Part shown: positions 48,898 to 58,030 of the stretch, one piece after another | Layout: every line of letters begins with the position of its first letter | How positions within the stretch are numbered: the first letter of the stretch is position 1 | Assembly: GCF_000218545.1 (NCBI RefSeq) | Contig: NC_015671.1 | Location: 1,426,001 to 1,490,000 of the forward strand | Direction: 5' to 3' | From: Cellulomonas gilvus ATCC 13127 | GTDB taxonomy: Bacteria; Actinomycetota; Actinomycetes; Actinomycetales; Cellulomonadaceae | DNA length: 64,000 nt | Notes under the pieces: model-generated | What the model saw: the letters and a program-made list of their open reading frames with translations, nothing else | The model's database searches: none | What the model was told of the DNA's origin: nothing | Made by a program: the position numbers and the translations under genes

Positions 48898-51321
48898 CTA
48901 GAGGGACAGGGCCGGGTGCAGGCGCTCGAGCGTCCACGTGCGCATCCGGCCGGCGCGCCACGCGGTCACGGCGAGCGACCCGACGAGCACGGCGGCGAGC
49001 ACCGCGACGGACAGCCACAGGCGGGCGTCGCCCGTGCCCGTGATCACCTGACGCAGCCCCGACACCGCGTAGCTCATGGGCAGCAGCGGGTGGATCACCC
49101 GGAAGAACGCGGGGGTCGTCTCCACGGGGTAGGTGCCGCCCGACGACGCGAGCTGCAGCATGAGCAGCGCGAGCACCGCGACCTTGCCCGCGGCGGGGCC
49201 GAGCACCGCCATGAGCATCTGCTGCAGCGCCAGGAACGTGGCGGCGACCAGCAGCGTGAAGCCCACGGTGCCGAGGACCGAGCTCATCTGCAGGCCGACG
49301 CCGTAGTGGATGACCGCGAGCATGACCGCGACCTGGGCGACGCCGAGCAGCAGAGCGGGCAGGTAGCCCGCGAGCGTGGCGCGCCAGCCCGAGGCGGGCG
49401 TGGCCAGCGCGCGCGTCGGCAGGGGCCGGAGCAGGAGCCACGTGATGAGCGACCCGACGAACAGCGCGAGCGGGACGAAGAAGGGTGCGAAGCCCTCGCC
49501 GAAGCCCTCGGCCTGCGTCACGTGCGTCTCGTCGAGACCGACGGGCGAGGCGATCGTCGTGGCGCGCTCGGGGCTCGCGACGTCCGCGGGGATCGCATCG
49601 GTGCCGTCGCTCAGCCCGTCGGCGAGCGTGCCCGCGCCGTCGGTGATCTTGCCCGCGCCGTCGGCCACCTGGTGCGCACCGTCGGCGAGCGTCGCGGTGC
49701 CGTTCGCCAGCTCGCCGGCGCCGTCGGCCAGCGTGCCCGTGCCCGTGGCGAGCGCGCTCGCGCCCGTTTCGAGGTCGTCCGAGCCCGTGGCCAGTGCGTG
49801 CAGGCCGTCCGCGAGCGTGGTCGTGCCGGCGGCGAGCGTGCCTGCCCCGGTCGCGGCCTTGGCCGTGCCGGTCGCGACCCGGTCCGCGCCGGACGCGAGG
49901 TCCGCCGTCCCGTCGGCGAGCGTGCCCGCCGCCGTGGCCAGCGTGTCGGCGCCCGTGGAGAGGGTGTCGAGGCCGGTGGCGACGCCGTGCGCGCCCTCGG
50001 CCAGGCTCGAGCCGCCCTGCTGGAGAGTGCTGAGCCCGGTGGCGAGGTCGGCCGCACCGCTCGCCGCCGTGCCCGCGCCCGAGTCGAGCGCGGTCAGGCC
50101 GTCCGCGAGCCGGCCCAGGTCGGCGTCGCTGGGCAGCGACCCCGCCGCGGACCCCAGGCCCTGGAGCAGCTGCGCCGCCGTGGTGTCACCGGACTGCGCA
50201 CGTGCCGTGAGGTACGCGCTGACCTGGCCGAGCCCGGACCGCAGCGTGGGCACCGCGCTGACCAGCGGCGTCAGCTCGTCGTGCAGCGTGGTCACGCCCT
50301 GCGCCACCTGCTGGACCCCGTCCTGCAGGCGGGCCGCACCGGTGGACGCGCTCGAGAGCCCGGCCGCGACGCGCGCCGCGCCGGTGTCCACCTGGTCCGC
50401 GCCCGCGGCCGCGCGGCGCAGGCCGTCCGCCAGCGAGTCGGCACCCGTGGCCAGGCGCGTGGCGCCGTCGTCGAGCGCGGACGCGCCCGTGGCGACCTTG
50501 CCGCTGCCGGTCCGCAACGTGTCGAGACCGTCCGCGAGCGTCGCGGCGCCCGCCGCGGCCGAACCCGCGCCCGTGGCCGCCGTGCCCGCGCCGTCGGCGA
50601 GCGCGTGCGCACCGTCGGCCACCTTGACGGCACCCGAGGCGGCCGAGCCGGCGCCGTCGGCCAGGCGCGTGGCGCCGTCCGCTGCGTCGTCGGCACCGTC
50701 GGCCACGCGGCTCGCGCCGTCGGTCAGGTCACCCGCGGCGGTGCGCAGCGTGAGCGCGCCGTCGGACGCCTGGGCGAACCCGTCGCGTGCGTCGCCGAGC
50801 CCGACGAGCACGCGGTCGACCGCCTGCTCGCCGACGCTGGCCGAGACGGCTGCCTCGACCTGGACCATCGCGCTCCGGCCGAGCGTCGAGGCGAGGAACG
50901 AGTTGGCGTCGTCGTACGTGACCTCGAGCTGCGCGGCGGTGGGGTGCTCGCCTCCCGCGGAGGCGATGTCGGCCGAGAAGTCCGCGGGCACGGTCACCGC
51001 GAAGTAGTAGGTGCCGTCCGCGACGCCGTCGGCCGCGTCCTGCGCGCTGGTCACGCGCCAGTCGAGGTCGGCCGAGTCGGTGAGCCGCTGCGTCACGTCG
51101 GCGCCCGCCTCGAGCCGCTCGCCGTCGAGCGTCGCACCCTGGTCGGCGTTGACGAGCGCGACCGGCAGGCGGTCCAGGTTGCCGGTGGGGTCCCAGAACG
51201 CCCACAGGTAGAGCGCGCCGTACAGCAGCGGCACCAGGATCATCGCGGCGACCGCGAGGCGCGGCAGACGGCCGCGGCGGAACCGGCGCAGCTCGGTGCC
51301 GGTGGAGGTGAGGGCAGGCAT
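48898..51321 (-). CDS. YhgE/Pip-family membrane protein
   Basis: This 807-residue protein has one N-terminal membrane helix (about 22-44), the YhgE/Pip extracellular part (LPVALVNADQGA, then GTYYFAVTVPADFSADIA), and a very long helical region (about 200-550) made of 7-residue LADGA/VATGA-like repeats. A C-terminal ABC-2-type block has about five helices (about 605-790). Such proteins span the wall region and serve as phage receptors or type VII-like export and lipid transport partners in other Gram-positives. It is downstream of an ABC ATPase gene, which may energise it. Confidence 0.85.
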   Translation of the reverse strand: MPALTSTGTELRRFRRGRLPRLAVAAMILVPLLYGALYLWAFWDPTGNLDRLPVALVNADQGATLDGERLEAGADVTQRLTDSADLDWRVTSAQDAADGVADGTYYFAVTVPADFSADIASAGGEHPTAAQLEVTYDDANSFLASTLGRSAMVQVEAAVSASVGEQAVDRVLVGLGDARDGFAQASDGALTLRTAAGDLTDGASRVADGADDAADGATRLADGAGSAASGAVKVADGAHALADGAGTAATGAGSAAAGAATLADGLDTLRTGSGKVATGASALDDGATRLATGADSLADGLRRAAAGADQVDTGAARVAAGLSSASTGAARLQDGVQQVAQGVTTLHDELTPLVSAVPTLRSGLGQVSAYLTARAQSGDTTAAQLLQGLGSAAGSLPSDADLGRLADGLTALDSGAGTAASGAADLATGLSTLQQGGSSLAEGAHGVATGLDTLSTGADTLATAAGTLADGTADLASGADRVATGTAKAATGAGTLAAGTTTLADGLHALATGSDDLETGASALATGTGTLADGAGELANGTATLADGAHQVADGAGKITDGAGTLADGLSDGTDAIPADVASPERATTIASPVGLDETHVTQAEGFGEGFAPFFVPLALFVGSLITWLLLRPLPTRALATPASGWRATLAGYLPALLLGVAQVAVMLAVIHYGVGLQMSSVLGTVGFTLLVAATFLALQQMLMAVLGPAAGKVAVLALLMLQLASSGGTYPVETTPAFFRVIHPLLPMSYAVSGLRQVITGTGDARLWLSVAVLAAVLVGSLAVTAWRAGRMRTWTLERLHPALSL

Positions 51322-51346
51322 GACGAGTCCTTCGGTGGGTGGTGGC

Positions 51347-52126
51347 TCAGGCCGCGTCGGGCGCGGGGACGGCGTGCGGGCCGGTGGCGAGGGTGACCTG
51401 GTGGGGCTGACGCGCCCAGCGTGTGCGTGCGACCTCGTCGAGCGAGGAGACCGACGCGATCACGGTGGTGCCCGTGGCGGCGACCGCCTCGAGGCGCGAC
51501 CAGACCGTCGAGCGGCGCATCGTGTCGCGGACCTGGTCCACGTCGTCGACGACGAGCAGGCGCGGGCGCTGCGCGAGCGCGAGCGTGAGGCGCAGCAGCA
51601 TCGCGTCGACCTCGTCGAGGTCCCACACCACGCTCTCGACGCGCGGCAGCGGCCGTTCGCCGAACACCGGGAGCGCGAGCTCCCGGAACGTGCGCTGGTC
51701 GACCCGCGGCACGCGGCGGTACCAGGGTGCGAGCCACGACAGGCGCTCGCGGACCGTGTCGCCCACGGTCACGCCGTCGTCGAGCTCGTCGATCCCCGCG
51801 AAACCCGCGATGGCGGCCGCGCGCTGCACGGCCCGGCGCTCGGCGGGCAGGCGGTGGCCGAGCACGCGCAGCTCGCTCGACGCGTCGGGCACCATCCGTC
51901 CCGCGAGCGTCAGCAGCAGGCTCGAGCGGCCGGCGCCCTGCGGGCCCTGGATGACGGTGAGCGCTCCGGCGGGCAGGGTGAGGTCCACGGGGCCGTAGAC
52001 GAGCCCGCGTGCGCCGTGCAGCGCGAGGCCCCGTGCGGTCACGGCGTCGGTGCGCGGCGGCGTCCCGGTCCCGGTGCGCACCGGTACGGGGGCGGTGGCG
52101 GCGTTGGTCGGGTTCGACTCGGACAT
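51347..52126 (-). CDS. ABC-type ATP-binding protein, degenerate
   Basis: The 259-residue protein has an ABC fold: a Walker A-like GPQGAGRSS (61-69) with Arg in place of the usual Lys, and Walker B (LLVVDDVDQV). The signature LSGGQ is not present; the matching place reads LDEVDAMLLRLTLALAQRPR. First gene of the operon with the YhgE/Pip protein. It may bind ATP without normal hydrolysis. ATG 52126 has GGAGGAACG upstream. Confidence 0.78.
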   Translation of the reverse strand: MSESNPTNAATAPVPVRTGTGTPPRTDAVTARGLALHGARGLVYGPVDLTLPAGALTVIQGPQGAGRSSLLLTLAGRMVPDASSELRVLGHRLPAERRAVQRAAAIAGFAGIDELDDGVTVGDTVRERLSWLAPWYRRVPRVDQRTFRELALPVFGERPLPRVESVVWDLDEVDAMLLRLTLALAQRPRLLVVDDVDQVRDTMRRSTVWSRLEAVAATGTTVIASVSSLDEVARTRWARQPHQVTLATGPHAVPAPDAA

Positions 52127-52137
52127 CGTTCCTCCTG

Positions 52138-52151
52138 ACTGACTGGTCAGT
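52138..52151. promoter_or_regulatory. TetR-type operator
   Basis: ACTGAC-TG-GTCAGT is a perfect inverted repeat just upstream of the ABC/Pip/TetR operon's ribosome site. It is the natural target for the TetR protein encoded at the end of the operon. Confidence 0.65.
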
Positions 52152-52253
52152 ACAAACGATACGCCCGTCGGAGCGGCGGGACCCGCTCGTCGCATGTCTG
52201 CCGTGTCACATGCGGCGAGCGCCGGGTGCCGCGCGACGTGGGAGGATCAGCGC

Positions 52254-52742
52254 ATGGCGATGCGAGAGATCCGGACCGTCGGCGACCCCGTGCTGCGCAC
52301 CCCGTGCGACCCGATCACCACGATCGACGACCGCGTGCGCTCGCTCGTCGAGGACCTGCTCGAGACCGTCGACCACGACGGCCGCGCCGGGCTCGCCGCG
52401 AACCAGATCGGCGTGGGCCTGCGCGCGTTCTCGTGGAACATCGACGACGAGATCGGCTACGTCCTCAACCCGAAGATCGTCGAGCTGTCGCAGGACGAGT
52501 ACCAGGACGGTGACGAGGGCTGCCTGTCCGTGCCCGGCCTGTGGTACCCCACGCACCGCGCCTGGTACGCACGCGTCGTCGGGACGGACCTGGACGGCAA
52601 GGAGGTCGTCGTCGAGGGGACCGAGCTCATGGCGCGCTGCCTCCAGCACGAGGTGGACCACCTCGACGGCCTGCTCTACCTGGACCGCCTCGAGCGGTCC
52701 GTGCGCAAGAAGGCGATGCGCGCGATCCGCGAGCAGATCTGA
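52254..52742 (+). CDS. def: Peptide deformylase
   Basis: The 162-residue enzyme has the three deformylase motifs: GLAANQIG (46-53), EGCLSVP with metal ligand Cys90, and HEVDH with His132, catalytic Glu133 and His136. It removes the formyl group from new proteins. ATG 52254 is chosen by length of the family and by the position after GGAGGATCAGC. Confidence 0.93.
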   Translation: MAMREIRTVGDPVLRTPCDPITTIDDRVRSLVEDLLETVDHDGRAGLAANQIGVGLRAFSWNIDDEIGYVLNPKIVELSQDEYQDGDEGCLSVPGLWYPTHRAWYARVVGTDLDGKEVVVEGTELMARCLQHEVDHLDGLLYLDRLERSVRKKAMRAIREQI

Positions 52743-52751
52743 CGCGGCCGT

Positions 52752-52791
52752 CGCTGACGGCGCCCGACCTGCTCGTCGGACGCCGTCAGCG
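52752..52791. terminator. Terminator between def and metI
   Basis: CGCTGACGGCG and its complement form an 11-bp stem with an 18-nt loop between two converging genes. Confidence 0.65.
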
Positions 52792-53472
52792 GCGCAGGTA
52801 CCTGCGCGAGAGCCGGTTGCCGAGCGCCTGCGCGACCTGCACCAGCACGATGATCACCACGACCGTGATCCACACGACCGCGAAGTTCCACCGCTTGTAC
52901 CCGTAGTCGAGCGCGAACGCGCCCAGCCCGCCGCCGTCGATGATGCTCGCGAGCGCGGACATGTCGACCACGGCGACGAACACGAACGTGTAGCCCAGGA
53001 TCAGCGGCCCGAGGGCCTCGGGGACGACGAGCGTCGTGATGATCCGCCACCGGCTGGCACCCGTGGCGCGGGCCGCCTCGATCACGCCCGGGTCGATCGC
53101 GACGAGGTTCTGCTCGACGATGCGTGACACGCCGAACGTCGCGGCGAACGACATCGCCACGACCATGGCCGAGCTCCCGAGCCGGGTGCCCAGGAGGGTG
53201 ACGGTCACGGGCGCGATGATCATCAGCAGGATGAGGAACGGGATGGGCCGGAAGACGTTGACCACGAGGTTGAGCGCGAAGAAGACGCCGCGGTGGGCCA
53301 GCAGCCCGCCCCGCCGCGTGGTGTAGAGCGCGAGGCCCAGCACGAGCCCGAGGGCGCCGCCGATCAGCAGCGTGGCGCCCACCATGTACAGCGTCTGGCC
53401 GAGCGACTCGACCAGCTTGGGGCCGTGCAGGTCCCACTCGAACCCCGCGGCGGGCAGCAGTGCGGCGCTCAT
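52786..53472 (-). CDS. metI: Methionine ABC transporter permease
   Basis: The 228-residue protein has five to six membrane helices and the permease EAA-like loop (EAARATGASRWRIITTLVVP) that docks on MetN. RPIPFLILL and the C-terminal helices match MetI. Together with MetN and MetQ it imports methionine. It overlaps metN by 4 bp. Confidence 0.9.
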   Translation of the reverse strand: MSAALLPAAGFEWDLHGPKLVESLGQTLYMVGATLLIGGALGLVLGLALYTTRRGGLLAHRGVFFALNLVVNVFRPIPFLILLMIIAPVTVTLLGTRLGSSAMVVAMSFAATFGVSRIVEQNLVAIDPGVIEAARATGASRWRIITTLVVPEALGPLILGYTFVFVAVVDMSALASIIDGGGLGAFALDYGYKRWNFAVVWITVVVIIVLVQVAQALGNRLSRRYLRR

Positions 53473-54488
53473 CGTGCCTCCTCGACGGTGGTGACCTCGC
53501 GCAGCCGACCGACCAGGCGGTCGACGTCCGCCGGCTCGCCGTCGAGCGCGAGCGTGAGCGACCCGAACGACCGGTCCTGCAGCGTGCCGATGCCGCCGTA
53601 GACGATCTCGAACGTCACGCCGAGCTCGCCCGCCGAGCCCAGCACGGCACCGACGCGGCTGCCGTCGAGCACGTCGGCCGTGACGATCCGGCCGTCGTGC
53701 GTCCGCCGCAGCCGCGCGAGGTCGGCGGTGCGCGGTCGGTCGTGCAGCACGGTCCCGACGAACCGGCGGGTCACCTCGGCCTTCGGACGCGTGAAGACGT
53801 CGAACACCGAGCCGAGCTCGGCGACCTTGCCGTCCTCCAGCACCGCGACACGGTCCGCGATCGAGCGGACCACGTCGAGCTCGTGCGTGATCACCACGAT
53901 CGTGACGCCCAGCTCGGCGTTGACCTTGCGCAGCAGCCGCAGGACGTCCTGGGTGGTCTCGGGGTCGAGCGCGCTGGTGCACTCGTCCGCGAGCAGGATC
54001 GAGGGCTGCGCGGCGAGCGCGCGCGCGATGCCCACGCGCTGCTTCTGGCCGCCCGAGAGCTGGCTCGGGTGGTCGTGCGCTCGGTCGAGCAGACCGACGA
54101 AGTCGAGCAGCTCGGCGATGCGCCGGTCACGGTCGGCCTTGGGCCAGCCGGAGACCTTGAGCGGGAAGCCCACGTTCCCGGCGACGGTGCGCGACGAGAA
54201 CAGGTTGAACTGCTGGAAGATCATGCCGATGTGCCGGCGCTTGAGCTCGAGCTGCCGTTCCGAGAGCCGGGTGACGTCGTCGCCGTCCACCACGAGCCTG
54301 CCCGACGTGGTGCGCTCGAGGCCGTTGATGAGCCGCACCAGCGTGCTCTTGCCCGCACCGGAGTAGCCGATCACGCCGAAGACCTCACCGCGCTCGATGG
54401 TGAGGTCGATGCCGTCGACCGCGCGCACGGGGCCGGACGGTGACTCGAACACCTTGGTGACGGCGTCGAGCTCGATGATGGGGGACAT
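53469..54488 (-). CDS. metN: Methionine ABC transporter ATPase
   Basis: The 339-residue protein has a Walker A GYSGAGKST (41-49), signature LSGGQ (144-148), Walker B LLADE (165-169), and a C-terminal NIL-type domain (about 260-339) that senses methionine and inhibits transport in E. coli MetN. Middle gene of metQNI. Confidence 0.93.
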   Translation of the reverse strand: MSPIIELDAVTKVFESPSGPVRAVDGIDLTIERGEVFGVIGYSGAGKSTLVRLINGLERTTSGRLVVDGDDVTRLSERQLELKRRHIGMIFQQFNLFSSRTVAGNVGFPLKVSGWPKADRDRRIAELLDFVGLLDRAHDHPSQLSGGQKQRVGIARALAAQPSILLADECTSALDPETTQDVLRLLRKVNAELGVTIVVITHELDVVRSIADRVAVLEDGKVAELGSVFDVFTRPKAEVTRRFVGTVLHDRPRTADLARLRRTHDGRIVTADVLDGSRVGAVLGSAGELGVTFEIVYGGIGTLQDRSFGSLTLALDGEPADVDRLVGRLREVTTVEEAR

Positions 54489-54516
54489 GCGTGACCTCTC
54501 GGGTCGGACGGGCGAG

Positions 54517-54549
54517 CCGTGGTCCCGCTCACGCGGGGCGGGACCACGG
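54517..54549 (-). terminator. Hairpin between metQ and metN
   Basis: CCGTGGTCCCGC and its complement form a 12-bp stem with a 9-nt loop. Between metQ and metN it would let metQ be made in excess over the ATPase and permease. Confidence 0.6.
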
Positions 54550-54556
54550 CGGGGGA

Positions 54557-55519
54557 TCAGCCGGCGGCCGTGAGGTTCTCCTGCGTGGTCGCCAGGATCT
54601 CCTGCAGCCGCGCGGTGTCGTAGCCCTCCACGATCACCGCCGTGCCGCCCGAGGACTCGACGACGGACTCGAGCACGGCCGGGTCGTGGTACAGCTCGAC
54701 GATCCGCTGGTAGACGGGGTTGTCGACGTCCTCGGGCCGGGCCGCGATCACGTTGATGTACGGCTGCGCGCCCACCGACTCGGGGTCGTCGGCGTACACG
54801 TAGCCGTCCAGGTCGAAGCCCGCGTCCGTCGCGAAGTTGTTGTTGACGACGACGCCCGCGATGTCCGGGTCACCGATGAGCCCCGCGGTCTGCGACGCCT
54901 CGACGGGCCGCACGACGACCGTCGAGGCCGCGGTGTCGACGTCGTCGGGCGTGGGCACGCCGGGGTCGCCGGTGAACGTCACCAGCCCTGCGGCCTCGAG
55001 CACGAACAGCGCGCGGGCCTGGTTGGTCGAGTCGTTGGGGATCGCCACCTGCTCGCCCTTGGTGAACTCCTCGACCGTGTCGTGCTTCTCGGAGTACAGC
55101 GGCAGAGGGACGATCAGCGTCGAGCCGATCGGCTGCAGGTCGTCGCCCGTGTTGTTGTTGTGGTCGGCCAGGTACAGCACGTGCTGGAACGCGTTGAGGT
55201 CGATCTCGCCGTCGGCGAGCGCGGGGTTCGGCTGCGTGTACTCGGAGAAGCCCACCAGCTCGAGGTCGATGCCCTCCTTCGCGGCGAGGTCCTTGAGGAT
55301 CTCCCAGTGGGGCTGCGCGATGTCGGTGGTGCCGAGCTTCACGACCGTGGGTGCGGCGCTGCCGGACGGGCCGGCGGCGGGGGAGTCGGACGACGAGTCG
55401 CGCGTGACGAACCACGCGACGCCACCGGCGACCACGAGGACGGCGACGACGACGGCCGCGACGAGGCCACGCCGGGACCGGGTGGGCCGCGGGGGGAGGA
55501 CGGGTGCCTGATCGGACAT
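54557..55519 (-). CDS. metQ: Methionine-binding protein MetQ-like
   Basis: The 320-residue protein has an N-terminal helix (about 18-41) and a NlpA-type binding domain: VVKLGTTDIAQPHWEILKDL, EYTQPNPALADGEIDLNAFQ, IAIPNDSTNQARALFVLEAA-like segments. Unlike usual MetQ it has no lipobox cysteine, so it seems held by an uncleaved helix. First gene of metQNI, behind a long leader with a Met/Cys leader peptide. Confidence 0.9.
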   Translation of the reverse strand: MSDQAPVLPPRPTRSRRGLVAAVVVAVLVVAGGVAWFVTRDSSSDSPAAGPSGSAAPTVVKLGTTDIAQPHWEILKDLAAKEGIDLELVGFSEYTQPNPALADGEIDLNAFQHVLYLADHNNNTGDDLQPIGSTLIVPLPLYSEKHDTVEEFTKGEQVAIPNDSTNQARALFVLEAAGLVTFTGDPGVPTPDDVDTAASTVVVRPVEASQTAGLIGDPDIAGVVVNNNFATDAGFDLDGYVYADDPESVGAQPYINVIAARPEDVDNPVYQRIVELYHDPAVLESVVESSGGTAVIVEGYDTARLQEILATTQENLTAAG

Positions 55520-55685
55520 GGTGTGCTCTCCAGGGAGTGAGGCGACGGGGACGGGTGCCGTCGACGGCGCACGCCGCGCTCGGCGTGCTGCGGGTGACGG
55601 CCGTGGCCCGCGGTGCGGGGCGACGGTCGTCGTCGGACTTCGGTGGGGCGAGGCCGGGGCGCGGCGTGGGACGCGTGAGGTCGCG

Positions 55686-55740
55686 TGCCGGGCCGGCCCG
55701 GCAGGCTGCCGGGGGCAGCAGGGTCCGCGGAGGACCGCGG
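55686..55740 (-). promoter_or_regulatory. Candidate attenuator structures
   Basis: Three adjoining hairpins lie within 65 nt after the leader peptide stop: CCGCGG-n-CCGCGG, GCTGCC-n-GGCAGC, and the 18-bp palindrome TGCCGGGCCGGCCCGGCA (55686-55703). They could switch according to leader translation. Confidence 0.45.
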
Positions 55741-55748
55741 CGGGGCGC

Positions 55749-55844
55749 TCAGCGCATCGACATGAGACGACACGCGGAGCGCGCACACATGACGACCGTG
55801 CCCGAGGGCTCGGTGGTCCGGGTGCTCGTGGTCCGCGTGCTCAT
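55749..55844 (-). CDS. Met/Cys leader peptide of metQNI
   Basis: The 31-residue frame starts STRTTSTRTTEPSG and ends VVMCARSACRLMSMR-stop, putting three Met and two Cys codons in the last 13 residues. GAGAGG lies 6 nt before the ATG. It sits in a leader of about 400 nt ahead of metQ, a position fit for ribosome-mediated attenuation by methionine or cysteine supply. Confidence 0.6.
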   Translation of the reverse strand: MSTRTTSTRTTEPSGTVVMCARSACRLMSMR

Positions 55845-55928
55845 CGTCGACCTCTCGTCGGGCGGCCCAGGGCCGCAGGGCGCGGGCGGGGCCCGCGCGG
55901 CGGACGGCGTGCTGCCGTCCGGGGCGAG

Positions 55929-55956
55929 TGAAGACCAGACGTGCCGGGGCTGTCAA
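55929..55956 (-). promoter_or_regulatory. metQNI promoter
   Basis: A perfect TTGACA (-35, 55956-55951) is followed after 16 bp by TCTTCA as a weak -10. Transcription would begin near 55922, about 80 nt before the leader peptide. Confidence 0.5.
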
Positions 55957-56149
55957 ACCCCGACCGCCCAAGTCGGCCTTGACGTGGCGGGAATCACAGC
56001 CCGCCGGACGCCGCGCGGAGGCGCACCCTGGCGTGCGCGGCCCGCATCAGGCATGCTGGGCCCGTACGCCGTGGAAATCCGTGCGTGCTCCGCGCAGTGG
56101 GACGAGGCCGTTGGGGAAGGCGAACCTCGAGCCGCTGATGGAGGACGAC

Positions 56150-56650
56150 ATGGCTGGTGCGATCACCCGCGGTGTGCTTTTCGTGCACTCTGCACCCCGC
56201 GCACTGTGCCCCCACATCGAGTGGGCGGCAGGCAACGTGCTGGGTCAGCACGTGAGCCTCGACTGGACCGAGCAGCCCGCCGGGCCGGCGTTCTACCGCG
56301 CCGAGCTCTCCTGGCAGGGTGCCTGCGGGACCGGTGCGCGGCTCGCGTCCGCGCTGCGCGGCTGGGCCCACCTGCGGTACGAGGTGACCGAGGAGGCGAG
56401 CCACGGCGTCGACGGCTCACGGTGGAGCCACACGCCCGACCTGGGCATCTTCCACGCTCAGACCGACGTGCACGGGAACGTGGTCGTGCCCGAGGACCGG
56501 ATCCGAGCCGCGCTCGAGCACGCCGCCGACCCGCAGCGGCTGCGCGACGAGCTGGACCTGGCGCTCGGGCAGGCGTGGGACGACGAGCTCGAGCCGTTCC
56601 GCTACGCGGGTGCGGGAGCGCCCGTGCGCTGGCTGCACCGCGTCGGCTGA
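56150..56650 (+). CDS. DUF3145 protein
   Basis: The 166-residue actinobacterial protein begins TRGVLFVHSAPRALCPHIEW and contains HVSLDWTEQP, ELSWQGACGTGARLASALRG and AWDDELEPFRYAGAGAPVRW, all landmarks of the DUF3145 family. Function is not known. It commonly neighbours the fatty acid synthesis cluster in this phylum, as here. ATG 56150 is supported by the conserved start; an ATG 12 nt earlier is possible. Confidence 0.88.
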   Translation: MAGAITRGVLFVHSAPRALCPHIEWAAGNVLGQHVSLDWTEQPAGPAFYRAELSWQGACGTGARLASALRGWAHLRYEVTEEASHGVDGSRWSHTPDLGIFHAQTDVHGNVVVPEDRIRAALEHAADPQRLRDELDLALGQAWDDELEPFRYAGAGAPVRWLHRVG

Positions 56651-56682
56651 CCGGCGGCCCGGACGGCACGCCGGGCCGCACC

Positions 56683-56727
56683 CACGACGAAGGGGCGCCC
56701 CCCGGCCGGGAGCGCCCCTTCGTCGTG
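56683..56727. terminator. Bidirectional terminator
   Basis: CACGACGAAGGGGCGC and its complement make a perfect 16-bp stem between the convergent DUF3145 and fabF genes. Confidence 0.85.
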
Positions 56728-56734
56728 CCCGGTG

Positions 56735-57979
56735 TCAGGCGGACGTCACGACCAGCGCGACGTTGTGCCCGCCGAAGCCGAACGAGTTGTTGATGGCCGC
56801 GACGTCACCCGCGGGCAGCGCGCGCGGGGTGTCCCGGACCAGGTCGAGGACCAGCTCCGGATCGGGCTGCGCGACGTTGATCGTCGGCGGCGCCTGACGC
56901 TCGTGCAGCGCGAGCACCGTGAAGATCGTCTCGAGCGCACCGGCCCCGCCGAGCAGGTGCCCCGTCATGGACTTGGTCGCGGAGAGCGCGACGTGGTCGC
57001 TGTCATCGCCCAGCACGCCGCGGACGGACCGTGCCTCGATGAGGTCCCCGACCACGGTCGAGGTCGCGTGCGCGTTGACGTGCACCACGTCGGACGCGGC
57101 CACGCCCGACTCGGCGAGCGCGGCGCGCATCGCCCGGATCTGGCCGTCACCGCTCGGCTCGGGAGACGTGATGTGGTAGCCGTCGGCGGACAGGCCGACG
57201 CCGGCGATGCGCGCGTAGACCCGGGCGCCGCGTGCAGCGGCGTGCTCGGCGCTCTCGAGGACGACGACGCCCGCGCCCTCGCCGATCACGAACCCGTCCC
57301 GGTCCACGTCGTACGGACGCGACGCACCCTGCGGGTCGTCGTTGCGCAGCGAGAGCGTGCGCGACGCGGCGAACGCCGCGATCGGCATGGGGTGGATCGT
57401 GGCCTCGGTGCCGCCCGCGATCACGACGTCCGCGCGTCCGGCGCGGATCATGTCGACCGCGTAGCCGATCGCCTCGGCGCCGGAGGCGCACGCCGAGACC
57501 AGCGCGTGCGCGCCGGCCTTCGCGCCGAACTCGAGCGAGACGTAGGCGACGGGGGAGTTCGGCATGAGCATGGGCACCGTCATCGGCAGCACGCGCCGGG
57601 CGCCCTTCTCCTGCAGCAGGTCCCAGCCGTCGAGCGTGGTCCAGATGCCGCCGATGCCCGACGACACGACGGCGCCGAGCCGCTCGCCGTCGACCTCCGG
57701 CGAGCCCGCGTCGGACCACGCCTCACGCGCCGCGATCATCGCGTACTGCGCGGAGGGGTCCATGCGCTTGAGCTCGGGACGCTCGAGGACGTCCTCGGGC
57801 TTGACCTTGATCGTCGCGGCGAACTCGACGGGGATGCCGTAGCGCTCCGACCAGTCGTGCTCGAAGGGCCGGGCCCCGGACTCGCCGGCGAGCGCGGCGG
57901 CCCACGTGCTCCTCACGTCGCCACCCAGGGGCGTGGTGGCGCCCAGTCCGGTGACGACGACGTCGGTCGTGCGGCTCAT
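56735..57979 (-). CDS. fabF: Beta-ketoacyl-ACP synthase II
   Basis: The 414-residue condensing enzyme has the nucleophile Cys164 (SACASGAEA) and the two histidines His304 (VNAHATST) and His341 (TKSMTGHLLGGAG). It elongates acyl-ACP with malonyl-ACP. Last gene of fabD-fabH-acpP-fabF; a hairpin after acpP separates it. Confidence 0.95.
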   Translation of the reverse strand: MSRTTDVVVTGLGATTPLGGDVRSTWAAALAGESGARPFEHDWSERYGIPVEFAATIKVKPEDVLERPELKRMDPSAQYAMIAAREAWSDAGSPEVDGERLGAVVSSGIGGIWTTLDGWDLLQEKGARRVLPMTVPMLMPNSPVAYVSLEFGAKAGAHALVSACASGAEAIGYAVDMIRAGRADVVIAGGTEATIHPMPIAAFAASRTLSLRNDDPQGASRPYDVDRDGFVIGEGAGVVVLESAEHAAARGARVYARIAGVGLSADGYHITSPEPSGDGQIRAMRAALAESGVAASDVVHVNAHATSTVVGDLIEARSVRGVLGDDSDHVALSATKSMTGHLLGGAGALETIFTVLALHERQAPPTINVAQPDPELVLDLVRDTPRALPAGDVAAINNSFGFGGHNVALVVTSA

Positions 57980-58030
57980 CGTTGCTCCAGGTCGGTTCGA
58001 GGAGTCGGGTGGTTCGGCCGGCGGGCCGGC

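Noticed and set aside
49600..50760. CRISPR-like or tandem DNA repeat in the regular 21-bp periodic region
   Set aside because: The periodicity comes from 7-residue LADGA-type protein repeats of the YhgE/Pip gene; units are degenerate, with no spacers.
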